Source: Laguncularia racemosa
Taxonomy: Eukaryota > Streptophyta > Magnoliopsida > Myrtales > Combretaceae
DNA length: 64,000 nt
Assembly: GCA_037954665.1 (NCBI GenBank)
Contig: JBBMOL010000018.1
Span: 62,001-126,000 of the forward strand
Direction: 5' to 3'
Position numbers and translations under genes: made by a program. Under the pieces are notes generated by a model that was not told the origin of the DNA, did no database searches, and saw nothing but the letters and a program-made list of their open reading frames with translations. Shown here in pieces: positions 34,159 through 46,400 of the stretch. Numbering within the stretch: the stretch's first letter is position 1; each line of letters begins with the position of its first letter.

Positions 34159-35367
34159 TTATAGGAATCAAAATCTAACAAGACCTAACATTAGGGCAAG
34201 AACTAAAGGATTTCGAATCTTGGCGATGAGGGCCTATTTTGAGCAAATTGACCTTGAAGTTATTTGTTTACTAACCTCTTTTATCTTATTCATGTATTAT
34301 ATATTCTAACAGGCACACTTATCATATTTTACAGGGCGATGGACAAACTCATTAAGACTCAGCTTGTGGGTTATCTATGGACCGACCTAAACCGGCGATG
34401 GGTTAACCCGACAAATCTTATGGAAGAGCTAGCATGATGGAGACTATTTTTCTTTGTAATTGTTCTATGGACTATTTTATGTTGTATTTTCTTTTGGGAC
34501 ACTTTCATTTTGTTTGTAATTCTCATTTAGGACCGGACACCTTAAAAGTGGCATAGTTGTAATTTTGTGTACTTTATAACCTTAAAGGGAGCAAGTATAA
34601 AAGTGGCATAGTAGGGTTTGAAGAGGCCATTTTTCAGATTTGAGTATACACTTTTGCGTGAGGATTAGTGTTCTCCTAATTGTCATTAGACTCTTATCAA
34701 TTTTAATCCTAAGAGTTGAAATTGTGGCGAGTGCAACACTTGAAATTGTGAGTAATATCAATCTCTTGTTGTTGTGTTTCATTTCATCTCTAGTGAGTCA
34801 TATCTAGGGTTGGATTGAAAGCTTCTTGGTATCATTTGATTACATTTGTAATCAAGTTATTATTTCCTAGTTAATTGGTATTGAGCATTTGTTGTTTACT
34901 ATCAATTGTACTCAATTTGAAACATGATTTGCATTTAGTGGAAAAGGGTTCTTAGATTTGAAAATTTGTTGATCTTGTATATTATTCACGTGGATTTACA
35001 TGTGAATTGGGTTATGTTGGAAGAAATTATCCTTGTGGAATTGTAATTGTATCATTGAATATTCGGATCTCATTGCATCTTCACTAGGGTTCACGTAAAT
35101 TTTACCCTTTTTGAACTGGTTTTGATTTTGAGAGTTGAAGTTGTTCCTTTATTCCATTTGATTGTGCTTAAATCCCTTTTAGGCACATCATCTTTTGGTA
35201 TCAGAGCTTATCATTCTTAGATATGCAATCTTCATATATGTTCATATTTGTGGATTTGGAATTATAAAGATTGACGGTTTATGCAATTTGGAGGACTAGT
35301 TTGATTTCTTTGTGTAATTGGTCTTTCAATTGGGTTTTGTGTGCTTAGGCTTGGTTTCGAGCACATC
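34159..35367 (+). mobile_element. LTR-retroelement fragment with tRNA-Met PBS, inserted in a minisatellite
   Basis: About 1.2 kb of normal-complexity DNA splits the minisatellite. AATAAC stands at both junctions (34153-34158, 35368-35373), a possible target duplication, although the units themselves start with this sequence. TGGTATCAGAGC at 35196-35207 is the perfect plant tRNA-Met primer site. It is preceded by CACATCA, a plausible LTR end. The 34330-35189 part would then be a 5' LTR-like region. The insert ends GCACATC. No coding sequence is visible, so it is truncated or a non-coding (LARD/TRIM-like) element. Confidence 0.55.
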
Positions 35368-35835
35368 AATAACCCAACATATTACATTTACAATTAATAT
35401 GAAATTTTTACTAATTAATTGCTTAGCAATTAAGTATTAACAAATTAACGATCAATTATAACAAATTAATTTTACAAAAATTTCAATAATAACCCAATAT
35501 ATTACATTTACAATTAATAGAAATTTTTTACTAATTAATTTTTTAACGATCAATTAATAATAAATTAATGGTTATTTAACAAAAAATTAATGATTAATTA
35601 ATAATGAATTATTTTTACGAAAATTTTAAGAATAACCTAATATATTATATTTACAATTAATACGAAATTTTTACTAATTAATTTTTTAATGATTAATTAA
35701 TAACAAATTAACGGTTAATTAACAACAAATTAACGATTAATTATAACAAAATTTTGAAACAATTTAAATAATAAACCAAAATTTTACACTAAAAGATAAT
35801 ACGTAATTTTTATTGCATATAATGCTGATCATTTT
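35368..35835. repeat. AT-rich minisatellite, right block
   Basis: Three to four units of about 120-145 bp with the start AATAACC(C/T)AA(C/T)ATATTA and the same internal ATTAATTAA pattern as 33880-34158. Confidence 0.75.
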
Positions 35836-38800
35836 TACATGTTATGTACAACATTATTTATATAAATCATATCTAACACACTACAAACTAATAATAACTG
35901 GTATTTTAATAAAAATAGTAGACATAATAAGAAAAAATTAATTTTTTCTATAGGAAAAACGCACCAAAATATAGCCTAATCAAGTTTTTTGGCTGAAGAA
36001 ATTGCGAAGATCTCCTGTTGATATTCCTACACTCGTAGATATATAAGCTAAAGCTGCATAAAAAATAAATTAAGAAAAGAGAAAGTGCGAACTGTGGAGG
36101 AAAAAGAAGAATTGAAGAAGAAATAGAGATGTATGAATTGAGGAATTACATTTATAACACAAACAATCGGTGAAATAATTTTTTTCTATACATTCAAGTT
36201 CACATGTTGTGATATTGTGCAAATTTACAATGTCACTTTGTAATAATTTTTATAAGTTTGCAGTATAGGTTTACAGGATCAGATGAAAATTTGATGGTGG
36301 GGGAAATTTGATGAAATTATTGGATAGTGGGGGATGTTGCTAAGAAAAAAAATGCCTGAGTAATTTATTGAAAGTACAGACATTGTTCTGAAAGTTTAGA
36401 TCGTGTTTGCGCCTTTAATACAATTTGTAATAAAGGCACATCTGGTTTTGCTAAAATTGGTTTAACTGAAGACGCGTTTTGAGTCAATGACTTCAAAACC
36501 TATTTTTGAAATAAAGTTTTTGGATACCATATTTCACAATTAAAAAAAATATATATTATTTTAGTGGATTATATACAATGTATATTATAAGTTTCAAGTT
36601 CTACTATACCTATACTTTATCAATATATATAGGAGGTCAAGAACCTAATATACACAACCTTACTAACACGTATAATTTAATTTAATAAATGTAGTAAAAA
36701 TTTTATAATATTAGTCAAATATATAAAGAGGTGAATAGGTAACTCTATTATACAAAGTGCCCGTCCATACTCTACTCAACCGAGTAATTTTTAAGTGGGT
36801 GTGAAGGATCATAAGATAGGTTCTGGGTATAGATTTTCCAAAACTTGCTCTTACAAGATAGGATATAGGTACGAAGTCTTCTATCCTATATCCATCCTAA
36901 CACCTGTATTTCAAGATATACAGAGTATAAAGGTATGCGGTCTTCTATCCTGTATCCATCTTGACACCTGTATTTGAAAGTATATAAAGTATAGATTTTA
37001 AGGTACTCTATACTTACTCTAAAAAATATTATTAAATAATATTAATAAATAAATAGTAAATGATAATATTATAATTTTTTTTCATAATAAATGTTTTAGT
37101 GAGAAAGGAAAAAGAAAAATGAACTTAAATCCATAAGTTAATAACCCTAAACAATTAAACCTAAAATCGCCCCATTTTTCTTTTCCTTATTCTTCTCCCA
37201 TTTTCCTCTTTAATTTTTTTTTTCTTTGTTATTTTCCATTTGCTAAGTAGTAAGATCATATAAATTGAAATAATTAATATCGAAAAATTATTTTCTTTAA
37301 TTTCATATATTTTGTTACAAGTTTTATAAATTTTGTGTATCCAAACTTTATAATTCACTTATTGATTACTTTTTTAATATTATATAACTTAAAATTTATA
37401 TAAAAAAATAAAATTTACAAGTTTTATAAGATACAAAGTACTTTATAGATTTTAGAAGATATATGGTACATGATAGTTTCAAAGTATAACATGACAATTT
37501 TCTGTAACACCTTGAAACCCAAGATACTACAATTTATCACATGTCACTAGATCTTGTTCATTAACCCAATAAATCAAATCAAATAATTTTTGAACTTAAC
37601 CTAATACATTAATATAATAATTTAACCCTCTACACATTCCTAAGAATTCATTGCACTGACCAATTGTTTTATCATGTCATAGGGGAATAGACAATTAAAT
37701 CAATGATCGTAGGCTCCTTTTTGTGCGGAAGCAAAGTTTGACATAATAATGTGAACTGATTGATTTTGTTAAACAATTCAACTTATTGATTAATGCGTTA
37801 ATTTTTCTTAATTCTAATGTGGTTGTTGCATTGTATGTCTCGCCTTAGTACTATGACTTTATTGAAGATTCTGACAGGATAGTTGATAACCTTCAAAATT
37901 TAAGAGATGGTGGCTAATTATGAGAGTAAACATACACAACCTATGATTGGAAACGACACTAAAGAGAACTAGTCCTACGGTACAATCGTAATTATGATAA
38001 TAAATGCGTTTATTATAAGTTGCACCGTCAAATTCGCAAAGAAGCCCCAATGGGGGTTTGTCTCGATGGACAACGCGATGAAAGGCACACATATCCGACA
38101 CTCGGTTGGAGTATTTATTATCCATGTTTACATGGTGGTGGGTATGCATGGATTTCATTCCTTGCTTAGTTTATCACTCCTATTAGTTGTTATGGACAAT
38201 GTTAAAACCACTACTTGGAATCTTTTATATTTTTTTAATGCTCCACCTAAAATTTGAAAATATTAAACTTTATATTCAATCAAAATCTTTAGTTTTTAAA
38301 TTTACAAACTTACCTTTAATTATTTACATCTATACTTTTTCTTTAATGATTATTAGTCATGTTATTTTTTTCAAGACGATAGAAATAATAAATTTAATAA
38401 GTAAATATTTAATAATTTTTAAATTTTAAATATAAAATCTAATAAATAAAAATTCGATTGGGTATTATATTTAAAAACATTAATTCTTATGTGTGAAGTT
38501 GAAAAACGACTAAAATTCAAGTGGCGTTTTTTACGTTATCCTTAATTGTCATGGCTTTATGACGGCTGCAGAGCTTAAAGAAGTCTACTGAATGATTGTC
38601 GGGTAAGTCGTACGGATGCTTTTGTCAACGGCCCAGAACTATTTCAAATACCTTACACTTACAGTACGTGTTCATGTTCTAATAGACTACTTGTGTGCAT
38701 ATGGACGATGTGAAGTCTGCGAAGATGGATGTGTACCGTTACGAGGAAAAGAAAGAAATTTGTATTTGAAGAAAAAAAAAAAAAAAGGTTCAGAGATGGT

Positions 38801-38879
38801 GAATCATAACATTATTGGATGTTATCAACTTTTGATAACTGTAATTGAAATATGGAATATCTGGTCCTATCTTTCTATT
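35836..38879. other. No recognisable gene
   Basis: AT-rich intergenic DNA. The only structured part is the 65-bp tandem duplication listed separately. Short frames at 37859-38257 on both strands are overlapping and without domains. Confidence 0.45.
36867..36996. repeat. 65-bp tandem duplication
   Basis: GGTACGAAGTCTTCTATCC... at 36867-36931 repeats with some changes at 36932-36996, sharing TCTTCTATCCT and GACACCTGTATTT-type blocks. Confidence 0.8.
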
Positions 38880-39461
38880 ATGGTAAACTGATAAAATTAT
38901 TACCTATCACCAACGTATTGTAGAAGTGCTTTAAATATGGTAAACAAGTTCATCCGTGGTAAATCGTCTTTTACCAATATTTTCTCAACTATGGTGAAAG
39001 CACTATGATTTAGTAAAATCGTCAAATTACCATTGGTGATCTAAAAATATATAACAGTTACCTATCTTTTCACATATCTCTTCAAAGTGTATTAAATAAG
39101 TTAAGATCTTTCGTTTGTGGTAATTTATAAAAGTTTAATTTGTTAACAATTTTTATCATGTATATAGTAAAAGTTGTCCATTATAATAAACCGTTTATTA
39201 TTATTTTTATTTTTATTATTATTATTTGTCATTTCTAGAATACATATGACAAATACAATAAAATGGTTCCATTGCGAAAAATCCATAAAATTCTTACTAC
39301 TACTAACTTTTTATCTTTTACCAACTTTCATCTAATATAATAAAGATATTCTAAATTTGATAAGCTAGCTCTTTGACCAAAAGAAAAAAAAATGGTAAGC
39401 TAGTGAAGTTGGGGTCTATCATCTTTTACTAAAGGTTTTAATGATGGCTGTGAAAATACTT
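38880..39461. repeat. Diverged TGGTAAA repeat, left of the Harbinger element
   Basis: Repeated blocks such as TGGTAAATCGTC, CAGTTACC, TTTTCACATAT and ATTAAATAAGTTAAGATCTTT. The same blocks occur at 52365-53880, so the Harbinger element landed inside one older repetitive locus. Confidence 0.55.
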
Positions 39462-39464
39462 TTA

Positions 39465-39635
39465 GGTAGCGTTTGGTTGGTATTGGAATCCGACACTGGA
39501 CTGGACAAAATTTTTTGTCCTCCGTTTAGTTGCCATCCTTGAAGCAAGTACTGGACTAAACACGAATATGGTACTGGACTAAATCAGATATATTAGTACT
39601 GTGTATAATTCGGGACAAAAAATTCGGCACTGGAC
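39465..39635 (+). repeat. Harbinger left terminal region with subterminal repeats
   Basis: After the TIR, ACTGGACTGGACA, AGTACTGGACTAAA (twice in close form) and GCACTGGACTAC occur within 170 bp. These could be transposase or Myb-protein binding sites. Confidence 0.6.
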
Positions 39636-42207
39636 TACAACCCAATTTTTGCGAAATTCCGAAATTGCCCCTCAATGATCTCGTGTTACTTTCCCTTCCC
39701 TCTTTGTTCTACAAAATTTTCTACTGCAATTTCAGTCACTTTCTTCCTTCTTTGTTTTGCAATTTTTTCTCTCATCGTGCAACTGCTTCGGAGGAGGAAC
39801 AACGACAGCTCATCAGCGCCGGTCCTTCCACCATCAAGTCTGTATGCTTCCATCTCTTCTCAAATCCTTCCTTCCTTTACAATGTTCGTCGCATGCTTGT
39901 TGGATTTTGCCGTGTGGTTGTCGCTGGTCCTTCTCTGTCACTTGTCGTATGTTCCTCGCATGCTTCTTGCTTAGGGGGGGTTTAGCTGGTTAATCAGGTT
40001 GCTTAAGGGATAGGGTTTAGGTTAATGGATTTTGATTTAGGTTTTAGGGTTAGGGTTTAGGTTAATGTTCCTCGCAGCTAGATAATCACTAGATCGTTGA
40101 TATGGACTATAAAGCGAGAAATTGCTCTAGTCAAGCATAACGTGGTGAGATGCTCCACTGTCCAGTAGCTAAGAAGGGGTGGTGTTGTTGTCGAAAACTA
40201 CATGATTAGCTCGTGGTTGCTAGGGTGTAGATGTACCTTGAGGATAAGGTGTCATGGATTGTTGATTAGTGACAAGCCGAAACATCCAACATCGTTTGGC
40301 AGGTGAGGAAGGCTCCTGGAATGAACCTGGTAGAGGTTAACAACATGATCGAAGAATTTGCATCTGGCGATGATTCAAAGCCGTTTTAAAGGGATGTAAA
40401 ATTGATCTTGGAGCTGTTGGTTCAGTAGTGGTGTGGGACATTCCAGCTCTAACAACTCCTTCCAACTGCAGTTTCGGATAAATTGATGGTTGCACTGTCA
40501 ATAGCAGCTGAAGATTCAATGCAACATTGTCCTTGAACCATGAAAAAATGAAGTAAAACCTCCATTCCTTGAACCATGTCCTGCAATAACTAATTACCAA
40601 AGAATAAACATCCAGTAACTAGTCAACTACTCAGCCAATTTAATGTAGATAGTAGGAGAACAAATATTTACCAGCATTATCCTAGCTTAACTTAAAAGTG
40701 TGCAGAGATTCATATACAACTCCTTAGAAACCTTGGATTGAAATGTGCCTAGAATATGAATACTCAAATTTACTCCCTCTGCATTTTTGAGCGCCTCGGC
40801 TTGTTCGGGATGGGGTGGGAGGTAGAGGAGAGATGTTGGAGGTTGGAGGAGTAGCAGTGTTCTGTTTTTTTTTTTTTTTTTTTTTGGGTGGGCGTTGTAA
40901 TGTATGCTGGAGGCTTGGTATGGTGGTTTCAATGTGTAGAGTGTACTCGGTGGACTCCTGAGCTACAAGTCCCACGACACAGGAGCGGGATTCTCTAAAA
41001 AGCCAAGGTCACGAGTGGCTAAGAGGGCTCACTTGGAGACTTGGGATCTCAGCAGGAAGTGGGGTTTCGTCTTCCCTTGCCTTGCGACCTAAGTATTACG
41101 TTTCTGGGTTCCAGACTTTTTGTAAAGGGCCCAGTCTTCTATTTTTCTTAGGCAAGCAAAGAAGAATTGGAATTGCATCGGGTTTTTTAGTAGGTCCTTC
41201 GGTCCGTGGAGTAAGTAGTAAGGCAAGCTAGGAATATCAAGGAATTTTTTTGATAAGATCCGCAGATGAATTACGGGGTAACTCTGAATTTCTTTCTACA
41301 GTTGGAGTTGTTGATGAGGAGGAATATCGACTTTAATCTCCTTCTCCAGTGCCAATTCTATTTCTTTGACTATGTGAATTTTGTCTATCAGCATCCTGAT
41401 TTTTGTTTGAAGAATCTCCAGTTGTGCTCTAACTTCATCCTCTATCCCAGGTAATGCTTGCACGGGCTGCCCTGATATGTTTAATTCTATCCTATCTTTA
41501 TTTTATTACCTCTCCCCGGAACTTGTTATGTTAGTAGCCTCTACGCCTTCGACTTGTCCGTGTTAAGTATCTAATATTTACCATCACGAGTGAGCAGGGG
41601 ACGCTGGTCAGCGGTTCTTTTTCTTATTATTGGGCGCGCCCTGGTACTAGTAAAGGTCCTATGGTAATGATGTAGTCAAGGGTACTCTACCACTACGTGT
41701 TTCCCTTACCAATAGTACTATCCGGGGAAGGGTCTATTATTTACCCTTCGTTCTATTCTCTCCTTGGATTGAATATTTCTTGACAGCTTGCATCTCATTT
41801 TTTTCTATCAAGAAGAGGTACATAGGTAGTTCATAGATGTAAATTTGCAAATCTTTCCACCTAAAGCACAAATGTATCTTGTGGATCTTTTTGCACTATA
41901 TGCATAATTCGTTGTCATCACGAAGAAATTACACTACAATTGTCTTTCCCTGCATCTGCTTCGATTCTTACCTTGGAATTGTAAGGTCAAGTACCAGTAG
42001 TAGACTTGAGAAGATGCGCTTAGAAGATACAACGCCTGCTTTAAGAGCATTAACTCATCCCAATTAACATATATACACTCAATGGACCACTCGGCCATCC
42101 TGACTTTATTTATATTATGTAGCATATGATGTTTTGTATTATGAAAATGATCTTTGGATCCCCAACGTTACACTTATGGGTCTTTCCTTTGATATTTCAT
42201 ATAGATC
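39636..42207. other. Non-coding left arm of the Harbinger element
   Basis: Overlapping frames at 39665-39993 are in alternative registers without recognisable domains. A short telomere-like run (TTTTAGGGTTAGGGTTTAG, about 40042-40060) is present. 40955-41765 is GC-richer and possibly of organellar origin (separate entry). Promoter sequences for the transposase should lie in 41770-42207. Confidence 0.45.
40955..41765. other. Possible mitochondrial-DNA-like insert
   Basis: The segment has clearly higher GC and complexity than its surroundings, without long A/T runs, for example around 41040-41110 and 41630-41740 (GGGCGCGCCCTGG, CCGGGGAAGGG). The texture resembles plant mitochondrial intergenic DNA. 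This is an impression from composition only, and no gene is recognised. Confidence 0.25.
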
Positions 42208-42724
42208 ATGGATCGGCATGGATTTCTGATTTGTCTTCTTGGATGGAGAGTCTATATCAATATGCTTACAATGGCGATAGCTAGTTTCTATTATATAAAC
42301 TTTGTTTTGAATAGGAGAGTAGAGAAGGGTGTATTGAATGAGCGAGCAATAGCTAGATATGAAACACGTCGAGAGGTGATTGATTCACTCATTAATGGGA
42401 GTGATACAAATTGTTTATGAGAGTTAAGGATGTGTAGGAATAGTTTTGCACATCTTTGTGAACTTATTAGGGTACGAGGGGGAATGCGTTGTAATGGAAG
42501 AGCAACGGTTGAAGAACAAGTTGCGATTTTTCTAAACATCCTTGCACATCATAAAAAAAAATAGGAGTATTCAAGTTAGATTTCGTAGATCAAGTGAGAC
42601 TATTAGTAGAAATTGCCATCAAGTGTTAGCTGTTGTGGTAAGGTTACAAGATATCTTACTTGCAAAACCCAACCCAGTACCAGAAGATTGCATTGACGAA
42701 CGGTGGAAATGGTTTAAGGTAATA

Positions 42725-44465
42725 TGATGGGTGTCGAATCCAACAAAAATAAAACCTACTCCTAGACAATTATATGATTTGCATATAGTGGTGAGTAGGG
42801 TTGAATCCACAGAGATTGGTTAAACTTATTTCTATTCAAGGAAAATAAAAGGGAAAAGAAAAATGGGGGGTTTTGTTTGTGAATCAAAATAAAGTAAAAC
42901 AAGGTAAGAAAATCGGATATTAATAAAAGCCTAGCCAAAGGAATCAAGATAGTTTAATTCAAGGAATTGATCATCGATGCAAATGTTCTCTATTCTTAGT
43001 TCTAGATAAACTGGTTATGGTTATTAACAAGCTCTAACAACCTATCTCTCCTTACTTCCTCGATAAACTCAGACAAGCGCTTTGAATTATTTCTCTTATT
43101 GATTAAACAACCCTAGACAAGCGCTTAGGATTTAATCTATCAATAGCATTAAGATCTAGAGAGACCACCAATTCATGCCAGTAGATTATAAGATAACCTA
43201 TTTAAACATGATCACACACCTCCATAACATGAATTCGATCATCTCTTTTATAACCAAACATGTTATTGCGTCACTAAGACTAGAACAATCAAACAATTAC
43301 GGATTTGACGTGCTAGTTGACAATATATTAACTTGCTAATTAAGTAGAAGAGCTCTATTCATACCAATCAACAAAGATAATAATGACAAAACGATCAGAA
43401 GATATATGAATACCCGAAAACAAAGAATAGAATAAATAAAAGTCAATTAGACCTCACAATTCGTGGAGAATTAAACATTTATGACCCTTTGGCTAGAAAA
43501 GTAGCTTAGCTACTCATGTTCATCAACAAAACGAAAAATAAAAATAAAAACATAATGAACCCGGTTGCCTGCTCTGCCTCCTCGTTTCCTTCTTGTCTCC
43601 AAGGTGATTCCAGATTCCCAAAGATTAAAAGTTGTCCTAACCCTCTAGGGTTGGTTCTATTTATATTGTTAGGGAGATGGCATGTGATCTTTTTCTAGCA
43701 AGATACGAAAATATCTTTCCTTTTCCAAGTAGATTTCGAGAAGTAAATGTTCGTCCGCTTGGCACACCCTAACACACGGCCGTGGGTCAAGCCGTGCCAT
43801 CCTCTGTGCATATTCTTCAAGTCTTCATCCGCGCCCAGTGTGTACCACGGTTATGCACACGGCCAGATTTCAAGCCGTGCCTTAATCTGTGCATAATCTA
43901 CAAGTCTTCATCCGTGTCCAGTGTGTACCACGGTTACACCCACGGCTAGATTTCAAGCCGTGCCTTAATCTGGTTGATGTTCCACACTTTCTTCTCCTTG
44001 GCACATCTAGCTTCCACCACGGCTCCAAGCACGGTTGCTCCCACGGCTTCCACCACGGCCGTGCCCTAAGTCGTGTCTCTCTCTGTTCAAAGTCCACATT
44101 TCCGCCTTCTTGTCCAGTGAGGGGCACGATTTTCACCTTGGCCGTGCCTCAAACCGTGCTAGTTCCTAGTTAGCTACACGGCCGTGTACTTCAACCATGT
44201 ATCTTCCTGTTGATTCAAAACCAAGTACACGGCCGTGTACTTCAATTACACGCCCATGTACTTCCCTCCGGCGGTGTAAATCCTTGTCTTTAAACCAAGT
44301 TGTAGATGGCTTCTCTAATTTACTTGAATTGGCATCCTTGACTCCATTTAACCTGATTTATCATGATGATAGAATTAAAGTACCATTTCCTTATGATTTC
44401 TATAAAATCAATAATAATTTAACACAATTTATACTATAAAGATTGAGTATAAAATGGCTCTATCA
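42725..44465 (-). repeat. 3' LTR of the gag-pro element (1741 bp)
   Basis: Minus strand: begins TGATAGAGCC at 44465 and ends CACCCATCA at 42725. TATA box (TATAAATA) at 43665-43658. Palindrome-rich U3 at 43770-44280 with ACACGGCCGTGT-type sites. It aligns without gaps to 47782-49522 (offset 5057). Confidence 0.95.
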
Positions 44466-44480
44466 AATTCCCTCACACTT
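44466..44480 (-). other. Polypurine tract
   Basis: AAGTGTGAGGGAATT on the minus strand, directly abutting the 3' LTR start. It primes plus-strand synthesis. Confidence 0.85.
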
Positions 44481-45792
44481 AAACTCTTGCTTGTCCTCAA
44501 GCAATTGCATCAAGTCAATTGAGAAATCTGTCATAGATTATACAAACCTTCTTTTTATCATTCCAAGCATCTATTCATTTGTAATTCATAACTTGTAGTT
44601 TTAATGTCTACTACTTCAACCAAACTGGTTTCCTGTGATCAAATTACTATGGACAAAATTCAATAGCTAATCTAAACAAAAAAAACTTTAATCCTCATGT
44701 TTAGCAAAAGAATTTTTATTCCAAAAGTAAATACTTAATCCACTAAGGAAAAAACACCCAATTAAACTTCATTGGATATTATCAAGCATATAATCCTTGC
44801 AGTATAAAGTAAAAGCATATGGTATAAGCTCTTTGCTAGATATTCTCCCTTTTATACATCTTTGTTTTATTCAATGAATGTTCACATTCATGTTTTTTTT
44901 TTATTTATTCAAGCATCTATTTTGACGGGCTTTTGCCCGCTTCTTTTCATGAACTTTTGCCTTTTTCGCCCTTATCGTTATAGTGAGTTCATTGAGTCGG
45001 CAACATCCCGAGCTCATCACTCAAGTGACCAGGTTTGGAGATACCCCTACGGACTCTTCCTCACTCTAACATTCAAGTTTGAATACTCTTAACTCAATTA
45101 GTTAAATCATTGGAGTAATGGCTATGCTTGATTCTTTTTTTTTTTTAAGTGTTATGATTGCTTTACAAACAACTTCAAAGAGTATACAGTAGCTAATATA
45201 ACCTAGAAGTAAACTTGTTTATTTTTCACTTAGGGACTCGACTTACTCTTAGACTTCCAATTCTAAAGCTAAATACAAGGTAAATTTGTTTCTTAAAGAT
45301 TTCACTACTTAATTTTAACCATGTATTCTAATCACAGCAGTGGGTGAGTAAAACATTTGAACAAGTCAATTTCACATTTTGTAGATGCTTATTACAACAT
45401 TTAGTACAATCTCTAGATTTCATGATAATTTTGAAAAAAATTGGCTTAAAATTGCTTAAGGACAAGCATTCAAAGTATAAGTTAGTTCTCTATTCTCTAT
45501 ATTTTATTATCCTCTCCCCCACACTTAGCTTGAACAGTGTCCTCACTGTTCCTAATTTAGCACAATTGAAAAGGAATTAACAACTCAAGGAACATTAGAG
45601 AATAAGAGAAAGGAAATACTAGTACTTCCCTGGTATTGGAGTTTTCCCCTTAAGCTTTGGAAAGTGTCATCTGATTATGTGTATCCTTGCTGCAGTTGAT
45701 CCAAAGAGTTCAAAACTACACTAAAATCAAAACAAAACTAAAACAAACCAAAACTAAAGCAAAACAAAACTAAAAGACTTTTTTTTTTTTGA
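44481..45792 (-). other. Non-coding 3' spacer of the gag-pro element
   Basis: About 1.3 kb between the protease end and the PPT with no coding frame. It contains a small hairpin (CGGGC-TTTT-GCCCG, 44926-44939) and a moderately GC-rich block (44985-45070). In full Athila elements this stretch may carry an env-like frame. None is visible. Confidence 0.5.
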
Positions 45793-45816
45793 CATGGGTT
45801 GCCTCCCATGAAGCGC
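45793..45816 (-). other. Conserved hairpin motif, second copy
   Basis: CATGGG-TTGCCT-CCCATG on the plus strand is a perfect 6-bp stem with a 6-nt loop, followed by AAGCGC. It matches 976-999 of the other Athila-like element apart from two bases. It lies about 20 bp beyond the protease stop, as the other lies just beyond the RT/IN fusion. Confidence 0.7.
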
Positions 45817-45835
45817 CTTTCTTTAACGTCTTTGG

Positions 45836-46400
45836 CTAGACGTTCCTGGCTAGATGTTCGGATAAGGATCTTGATTCCAGCTTGGGTGCCTGTGGTGATG
45901 GGTTAATAACATCCGCAACAAAAATAGGAGAGATATCGTTAGGATGTTTCATGGCATCATAAATGTTAAATTTAATCACTTCACCATCAAATTCCATAGT
46001 GAGGGTGCCATGATTTACATCAATTTTCGTTTTAGAAGTCTTAAGGAATGGTCGTCCTAATAATATCAATGATGAAGTATGAGAATCACTATCGTCCATG
46101 TCAAGCACATAAAAATCAGCAGGAAAAACCAACCCATTGACTTGAACTAAAACATCCTCTAGAACTCCCTCAGGATAAACATTGGACCTATCAGCAAGTT
46201 GAACAATAATACCCGTTTCCTTTAAAGGACCAACATTTAAACGTTGATAAACAAACAAAGGCATGACATTGATAGAAGCTCCTAGATCACACATGGCTTT
46301 AGCGATTCCAAGATTACCTATTTTGTAAGGAATAGTAAACATACCTGGATCCTTGCATTTAGGAGGAAGCTTAAGGTAATTGCATTAACGCTTTGCTTCG
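45836..46400 (-). CDS. Aspartic protease of the gag-pro element
   Basis: The frame opens at about 46400 with LKLPPKCKDPGMFTIPYKIGN. The first Met is at 46342. It continues with AMCDLGASINVMP (catalytic Asp in DLGA), the flap region and LILLGRPFLKTSKTKIDV, and ends at 45836. The active-site Asp and the LLGRPF motif are intact. It is out of frame with gag: a deletion at a CTTAAG microhomology near 46385 joined NAITL of the gag tail to the protease front, losing the usual linker. After the protease the sequence goes directly to the hairpin motif, with no RT. Confidence 0.8.

Noticed and set aside
37859..38257. Frames of 99 and 87 codons on opposite strands
   Set aside because: Overlapping on both strands, no domain, and composition of intergenic DNA.
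39665..39993. Three overlapping plus-strand frames near the left Harbinger end
   Set aside because: The frames lie in different registers with no recognisable domain or splice context. They are probably chance.
40042..40060. Telomere-like TTTAGGG run
   Set aside because: Only two to three imperfect units, too short for an interstitial telomere.
42762..42947. 61-codon minus-strand frame, repeated at 47819-48004
   Set aside because: It is the U5/R end of the LTR pair. Duplication reflects LTR identity, not a gene.
43889..44173. 94-codon plus-strand frame, repeated at 48946-49230, and its antisense partner
   Set aside because: It lies wholly in LTR U3 and follows the GC palindromes. Both copies are LTR sequence, with no domain.
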